Shown: positions 57,839-64,000 of the stretch, in pieces
Numbering within the stretch: position 1 is the stretch's first letter
Layout of the letters: each line of letters opens with the position of its first letter
DNA from: Bolinopsis microptera
Lineage: Eukaryota > Ctenophora > Tentaculata > Lobata > Bolinopsidae
Length of the DNA stretch: 64,000 bases
Direction of reading: 5' to 3'
Assembly: GCF_026151205.1 (NCBI RefSeq)
Contig: NC_087074.1
Span: 2,170,001 to 2,234,000 of the forward strand
The notes under the pieces: generated by a model
What the model was told of the DNA's origin: nothing
Database searches by the model: none
What the model saw: the letters and a program-made list of their open reading frames with translations, nothing else
Made by a program: the position numbers and the translations under genes

Positions 57839-60800
57839 TCATCGACTGTCCATATGTAAGTCAATTATCTGAAAAATTGCATATTTAAGAGCAGGAACTA
57901 AAAATGAGAAAATGATTAATATTAAAATTTCGTTTGTATAACGATCAAATCATGTCTCACCTGACAGACTGCCATATCTCACCTGACTGACTGCCATGTC
58001 TCACCTGACTGACTGCCATATCTCACCTGACTGACTGCCATGTCTCACCTGACTGACTGCCATATCTCACCTGACTGACTGCCATGTCTCACCTGACTGA
58101 CTGCCATGTCTCACCTGACTGACTGCCATGTCTCAACTAACTGACTGCCATATCTCACCTGACTGACTGCCATATCTCACCTGACTGACTGCCATGTCTC
58201 ACCTGACTGACCGCAGTGTCTCAACTGACTGACTGCCATATCTCACCTGACTGACTGCCATATCTCACCTGACTGACTGCCATGTCTCACCTGACTGACT
58301 GCCATGTCTCACCTGACTGACTGCCATGTCTCACCTGACTGACTGCCATGTCTCACCTGACTGACTGCCATATCTCACCTGACTGACTGCCATATCTCAC
58401 CTGACTGACTGCCATATCTCACCTGACTGACTGCCATGTCTCACCTGACTGACTGCCATGTCTCACCTGACTGACTGCCATGTCTCACCTGACTGACTGC
58501 CATGTCTCACCTGACTGACTGCCATGTCTCACCTGACTGACTGCCATGTCTCACCTGACTGACTGCCATGTCTCACCTGACTGACTGCCATGTCTCACCT
58601 GACTGACTGCCATGTCTCACCTGACTGACTGCCATGTCTCACCTGACTGACTGCCATGTCTCACCTGACTGACTGCCATATCTCACCTGACTGACTGCCA
58701 TGTCTCACCTGACTGACTGCCATGTCTCACCTGACTGACTGCCATATCTCACCTGACTGACTGCCATGTCTCACCTGACTGACTGCCATGTCTCACCTGA
58801 CTGACTGCCATGTCTCACCTGACTGACTGCCATGTCTCACCTGACTGACTGCCATGTCTCACCTGACTGACTGCCATGTCTCACCTGACTGACTGCCATA
58901 TCTCACCTGACTGACTGCCATGTCTCACCTGACTGACTGCCATGTCTCACCTGACTGACTGCCATATCTCACCTGACTGACTGCCATATCTCACCTGACT
59001 GACTGCCATATCTCACCTGACTGACTGCCATGTCTCACCTGACTGACTGCCATGTCTCACCTGACTGACTGCCATGTCTCACCTGACTGACTGCCATGTC
59101 TCAACTAACTGACTGCCATGTCTCAACTAACTGACTGCCATGTCTCACCTGACTGACTGCCATATCTCACCTGACTGACTGCCATGTCTCACCTGACTGA
59201 CTGCCATGTCTCACCTGACTGACTGCCATGTCTCACCTGACTGACTGCCATGTCTCACCTGACTGACTGCCATGTCTCACCTGACTGACTGCCATGTCTC
59301 ACCTGACTGACTGCCATATCTCACCTGACTGACTGCCATGTCTCACCTGACTGACTGCCATGTCTCACCTGACTGACTGCCATGTCTCACCTGACTGACT
59401 GCCATGTCTCACCTGACTGACTGCCATGTCTCACCTGACTGACTGCCATGTCTCACCTGACTGACTGCCATGTCTCACCTGACTGACTGCCATGTCTCAC
59501 CTGACTGACTGCCATGTCTCACCTGACTGACTGCCATGTCTCACCTGACTGACTGCCATGTCTCACCTGACTGACTGCCATGTCTCACCTGACTGACTGC
59601 CATGTCTCACCTGACTGACTGCCATATCTCACCTGACTGACTGCCATGTCTCACCTGACTGACTGCCATATCTCACCTGACTGACTGCCATGTCTCACCT
59701 GACTGACTGCCATGTCTCACCTGACTGACTGCCATGTCTCACCTGACTGACTGCCATGTCTCACCTGACTGACTGCCATGTCTCACCTGACTGACTGCCA
59801 TGTCTCACCTGACTGACTGCCATGTCTCACCTGACTGACTGCCATGTCTCACCTGACTGACTGCCATGTCTCACCTGACTGACTGCCATGTCTCACCTGA
59901 CTGACTGCCATATCTCACCTGACTGACTGCCATGTCTCACCTGACTGCCATGTCTCACCTGACTGACTGCCATGTCTCACCTGACTGACTGCCATGTCTC
60001 ACCTGACTGACTGCCATGTCTCACCTGACTGACTGCCATGTCTCACCTAACTGACTGCCATGTCTCACCTGACTGACTGCCATGTCTCACCTGACTGACT
60101 GCCATGTCTCACCTGACTGACTGCCATGTCTCACCTGACTGACTGCCATGTCTCACCTGACTGACTGCCATGTCTCACCTGACTGACTGCCATGTCTCAC
60201 CTGACTGACTGCCATATCTCACCTGACTGACTGCCATGTCTCACCTGACTGACTGCCATGTCTCACCTGACTGACTGCCATGTCTCACCTGACTGACTGC
60301 CATGTCTCACCTGACTGACTGCCATATCTCACCTGACTGACTGCCATGTCTCACCTGACTGACTGCCATGTCTCACCTGACTGACTGCCATGTCTCACCT
60401 GACTGACTGCCATGTCTCACCTGACTGACTGCCATGTCTCACCTGACTGACTGCCATGTCTCACCTGACTGACTGCCATGTCTCACCTGACTGACTGCCA
60501 TGTCTCACCTGACTGACTGCCATGTCTCACCTGACTGACTGCCATGTCTCACCTGACTGACTGCCATGTCTCACCTGACTGACTGCCATGTCTCACCTGA
60601 CTGACTGCCATGTCTCACCTGACTGACTGCCATGTCTCACCTGACTGACTGCCATGTCTCACCTGACTGACTGCCATGTCTCACCTGACTGACTGCCATG
60701 TCTCACCTGACTGACTGCCATATCTCACCTGACTGACTGCCATGTCTCACCTGACTGACTGCCATGTCTCACCTGACTGACTGCCATGTCTCACCTGACT

Positions 60801-63455
60801 GACTGCCATGTCTCACCTGACTGACTGCCATGTCTCACCTGACTGACTGCCATGTCTCACCTGACTGACTGCCATGTCTCACCTGACTGACTGCCATGTC
60901 TCACCTGACTGACTGCCATGTCTCACCTGACTGACTGCCATGTCTCACCTGACTGACTGCCATGTCTCACCTGACTGACTGCCATGTCTCACCTGACTGA
61001 CTGCCATGTCTCACCTGACTGACTGCCATGTCTCACCTGACTGACTGCCATGTCTCACCTGACTGACTGCCATGTCTCACCTGACTGACTGCCATGTCTC
61101 ACCTGACTGACTGCCATGTCTCACCTGACTGACTGCCATGTCTCACCTGACTGACTGCCATATCTCACCTGACTGCCATGTCTCACCTGACTGACTGCCA
61201 TGTCTCACCTGACTGACTGCCATGTCTCACCTGACTGACTGCCATGTCTCACCTGACTGACTGCCATGTCTCACCTGACTGACTGCCATGTCTCACCTGA
61301 CTGACTGCCATGTCTCACCTGACTGACTGCCATGTCTCACCTAACTGACTGCCATATCTCACCTGACTGACTGCCATATCTCACCTGACTGACTGCCATG
61401 TCTCACCTGACTGACTGCCATGTCTCACCTGACTGACTGCCATGTCTCACCTGACTGACTGCATGTCTCACCTGACTGCCATATCTCACCTGACTGACTG
61501 CCATGTCTCACCTGACTGACTGCCATGTCGTCTTCATAGTCGGGGGCTCTGGTTTTGATGGCGACGTCCTGCATCGCATCAGTAATAGTCTCCAGTAAGA
61601 GATCATCTTTTTTATAGCACGGGTCAACAGACATGTTGAGCTGAAGATGGTTGTATCAGCTGTTTTAGTATTACTTACTTGTTACTTGTTAGTTACGCAT
61701 AAACAAAGCAATTTTTTAAGTGTAAACCAATTCTAAAAACAAAACATAACCCATTAAAAAGAAACCTCGAGAGTAGGTTTCCTAAGTAGAGACACGTGAT
61801 GCCCATATAAGGAGAAAACAAACCTCGAGAGCTGAAGGTTGCTCGACGGAACCTTGTCCGCTCTCAATGACACACAAACCGTTGATAGCCTCACTGTTGT
61901 GTATAGTGTCGGTTCTGAGGGGCGTGCTGTGCAATTCCATATCATCGTATATATTGTCTGCGTGGTGGGAATCCTCCGACACAACTGAGTGCGATACAGG
62001 GTGAGAGACACGTGATGCACATATAAGGAGAGGGATACAAACTGCAGAACTAGTAGAGACACGTGATGCCCATATAAGGAGAGGGATACAAACTGAGAGG
62101 TGGAGATATAAACCTGTTTGATTAGCTAGTCACCATAGTTACACTGCTAGTTACCTGTTTGATCAGCAAGTATAGAAGAACTAGCGTTGTTGAGAGAAGA
62201 GGGTAGCACGTGAACAGTTCTAAAACAGAACTGCGGTCCCATCCATAGGCATCTGTGGGGTGCTTCGTAAGTCTGTATCTCCACATAGCTCACCCAACCC
62301 TCATCCTTCTTACAAAGTTCTTCATCTTCCGCTTCTATCTCTGAAATAGTGCGGATTTGATATAACAGGTCAAATTCAGAAGGTTTGATGTATTATGATT
62401 ATTCTGAGATTTAGTAAGACTCTTTTCCTGACTTTGTATTATCGCTAACTTGAGAGCCCCCCCCCCCCCCTTAACTTGAGAGTAGAGTTACCCTGTTAGA
62501 GAGAAGATGAGAGCCCCCCCCCCACTATTAACTTGAGAGTAGAGTTACCCTGTTCAGAGTGAAGATGAGAGCCCCCCCCCCCCTACTTGAGACTTGAGAG
62601 TAGAGTTACCCTGTTCAGAGAGAAGATGAGAGCCCCCCCCCCCCCCCCTTAACTTGAGAGTAGAGTTACCCTGTTCAGAGAGAAGATGAGAGCCCCCCCC
62701 CCCTTAACTTGAGAGTAGAGTTACCCTGTTCAGAGTGAAGATGAGAGCCCCCCCCCCCTCTCTTAACTTGAGAGTAGAGTTACCCTGTTCAGAGAGAAGA
62801 TGAGAGCCCCCCCCCCCCCACTATTAACTTGAGAGTAGAGTTACCCTGTTCAGAGAGAAGATGAGAGCCCCCCCCCCTTAACTTGAGAGTAGAGTTACCC
62901 TGTTCAGAGAGAAGATGAGAGCCCCCTACCCTTAACTTGAGACTTTGAGAGTAGAGTTACCCTGTTGAGAGAGAAGATGAGAGCCCCCCCCCTCCCCCTT
63001 AACTTGAGAGTAGAGTTACCCTGTTCAGAGAGAAGATGAGAGCCCCCCCCCCTTAACTTGAGAGTAGAGTTACCCTGTTGAGAGAGAAGATGAGAGCCCC
63101 CCCCCCCCCCCTTTAACTTGAGAGTAGAGTTACCCTGTCGAGAGAGAAGATGGGAGCCCCCCCCCCCCCCCCTTAACTTGAGAGTAGAGTTACCCTGTTG
63201 AGAGAGAAGATGAGAGCCCCCCCCCCCCTAACTTGAGAGTAGAGTTACCCTGTTCAGAGAGAAGATGAATGTCCTTGAACTGAAGAACAGGCTCACTCCG
63301 AGTGCTCCTCCCTAAGTTCCACTGTATAGAGGGGGTGGCTGTAAGCTGTATCGGAGCATCGTCAGCCGGGATCACTCCCGTCAAAACACAGCAGTCGAAC
63401 TTATACTCCACCAACACACCTCCAGGTCCCAACACGAACAAGGACTCACTCCTCA
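57839..63455 (-). CDS. BCAS3: BCAS3 homologue, C-terminal exons only (runs off the right edge)
   Basis: Five exons on the minus strand: 63249-63455 (phase 1 in, phase 1 out), 62155-62340, 61824-61984, 61512-61640 and the last coding exon 57839-57868 (IIDLHMDSR, stop). All phases agree. The first exon reads SLFVLGPGGVLVEYKF and then TATPSIQWNLGRS. The second reads GWVSYVEIQTYEAPHR and LWMGPQFCFRTVH. These match the C-terminal part of BCAS3, where vertebrate proteins carry a VEI-TH-GPHRRLWMGPQF-FKT block. A later LLETITDAMQDVA resembles the LADAM segment near the vertebrate C-terminus. BCAS3 is a WD40-like beta-propeller protein linked to cytoskeleton, cell migration and phosphoinositide binding at autophagic membranes. 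The N-terminal propeller lies outside the window. Three of the splice junctions seen here are each tandemly amplified into arrays, and the last intron (57869-61511) is almost entirely one such array. Confidence 0.85.
57958..61528 (-). repeat. 22-bp array of a BCAS3 donor junction, about 160 copies
   Basis: On the minus strand the unit is ACATGGCAGTCAGTCAG|GTG plus AG. It is the last 17 nt of exon 61512-61640 (ACATGGCAGTCAGTCAG, encoding MAVSQ) plus the first five intron bases. Every unit therefore contains a consensus donor CAG|GTGAG. The main variant is CATGTC versus CATATC (plus strand), and a few units are 18 bp or have CTAACTGAC. The array fills about 98% of the intron. Confidence 0.97.
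62455..63262 (-). repeat. ~57-bp array of another BCAS3 donor junction with poly(C) runs, about 14 copies
   Basis: On the minus strand each unit has CATCTTCTCTCTGAACAGG|GTAACTCTACTCTCAAGTTA and then a run of 8-17 G. The exon 63249-63455 ends ATTCATCTTCTCTCTGAACAGG and is followed by the same intron sequence. So every unit is a copy of the exon end and donor. The homopolymer length varies between units. Confidence 0.95.
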
Positions 63456-64000
63456 CTGGGGGAGATATGAGTTATTATATAGTTACTATGGTTACTATAT
63501 TTACTATTATATTTACTATGGTTACTATGGTTACTATGGTTACTATGGAACTTATACTCCACCAACACACCTCCAGGTCCCAACACGAACAAGGACTCAC
63601 TCCTCACTGGGGGAGATGTGAGTTATTATATAGTTACTATGGTTACTATGGTTACTATGGTTACTATGGAACTTATACTCCACCAACACACCTCCGGGTC
63701 CCAACACGAACAAGGACTCACTTCTCACTGGGGGAGATGTGAGTTATTATATAGTTACTATGGTTACTATATTTACTATTATATTTACTATGGTTACTAT
63801 GGTTACTATGGTTACTATGGAACTTATACTCCACCAACACACCTCCAGGTCCCAACACGAACAAGGACTCACTCCTCACTGGGGGAGATGTGAGTTATTA
63901 TATAGTTACTATGGTTATTATGGTTACTATGGTTACTATGGAACTTATACTCCACCAACACCCCCCGGGTCCTAACACGAACAAGGACTCACTCCTTACT
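63456..64000 (-). repeat. Array of the BCAS3 exon 5' end with its acceptor, at least 4 copies, continuing past the edge
   Basis: On the minus strand each unit (about 130-150 bp) has TCTCCCCCAG|TGAGGAG, then the first ~59 nt of the exon at 63249-63455, then a variable (CATAGTAAC)n block and TATATAATAACTCACA. The true exon begins at 63455. Copies start near 63605, 63735 and 63885, with the next at the window edge. Confidence 0.93.

Noticed and set aside
57958..61528. CRISPR array or bacterial repeat
   Set aside because: The units are contiguous 22-mers derived from an exon-intron junction, with no spacers.
1..64000. tRNA, rRNA or snRNA genes
   Set aside because: I found no stretch with a tRNA-like box B or other recognisable RNA gene on either strand by reading. 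A covariance-model search was not possible.

Overview
The window is animal nuclear DNA. Genes are split by GT-AG introns, extracellular domains sit on phase-1 exons (LDLa, TSP1, SRCR), and the genes include a TGF-beta-type receptor serine/threonine kinase and a BCAS3 homologue. The taxon cannot be fixed from sequence alone. SRCR-rich, LDLa-bearing receptors and gap-poor AT-rich DNA would suit a marine, possibly non-bilaterian, invertebrate. Roughly 30% of the window is tandem repeat, with more than 25 separate arrays of 8- to ~150-bp units.

Layout. 43-2191 (+) is a five-exon gene for a membrane-anchored, gamma-glutamyl-hydrolase-like protein that lacks the catalytic Cys. 3.4-4.2 kb holds a GIY-YIG nuclease fragment of a Penelope-like element between direct repeats, followed by a near-identical 380-bp repeat pair and a 74-bp satellite (5.1-7.8 kb). 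9567-19517 (+) is receptor A: signal peptide, two LDLa, TSP1, SRCR, a Cys/LDLa-rich ectodomain and a 7TM domain. 20834-25567 (-) is a complete type I TGF-beta/activin/BMP-family receptor kinase in eight exons. 25.8-39 kb has no gene I can support; it is mostly minisatellites. 39778-53399 (-) is receptor B, a paralogue of A with a very different N-terminus: three tandem SRCR-U-SRCR modules (U is an unrecognised ~145-residue domain), a hevein-like Cys-rich segment, LDLa repeats and 7TM. One of its introns carries a pogo-like transposon with perfect terminal inverted repeats. 57839-63455 (-) is the 3' half of a BCAS3 homologue, which runs off the right edge.

Main observation. Many of the minisatellites are tandem copies of a splice junction of the gene they sit in. 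I found this at the acceptor of kinase exon 5 (14 units of 24 bp, giving 15 in-frame acceptors), the donor of kinase exon 2, the acceptor of an SRCR exon (about 29 units of 38 bp), the donor of a U-domain exon (5 junction copies), two BCAS3 donors (about 160 units of 22 bp filling a 3.6-kb intron, and about 14 units of ~57 bp), and one BCAS3 acceptor plus the first ~59 nt of its exon (at least 4 units). A GTAAC/GTTAC core, which also matches several real donors here, recurs in at least seven other arrays. I know of no named phenomenon covering splice-site-seeded minisatellites at this density.

Caveats. Exon models were built by eye from reading frames, splice phases and paralogue comparison. 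Several one- or two-base phase conflicts (at 22019, 41360, 42641, 43594/43432, 47005-47055 and 15770-15840) could be assembly indels, polymorphism or real decay.
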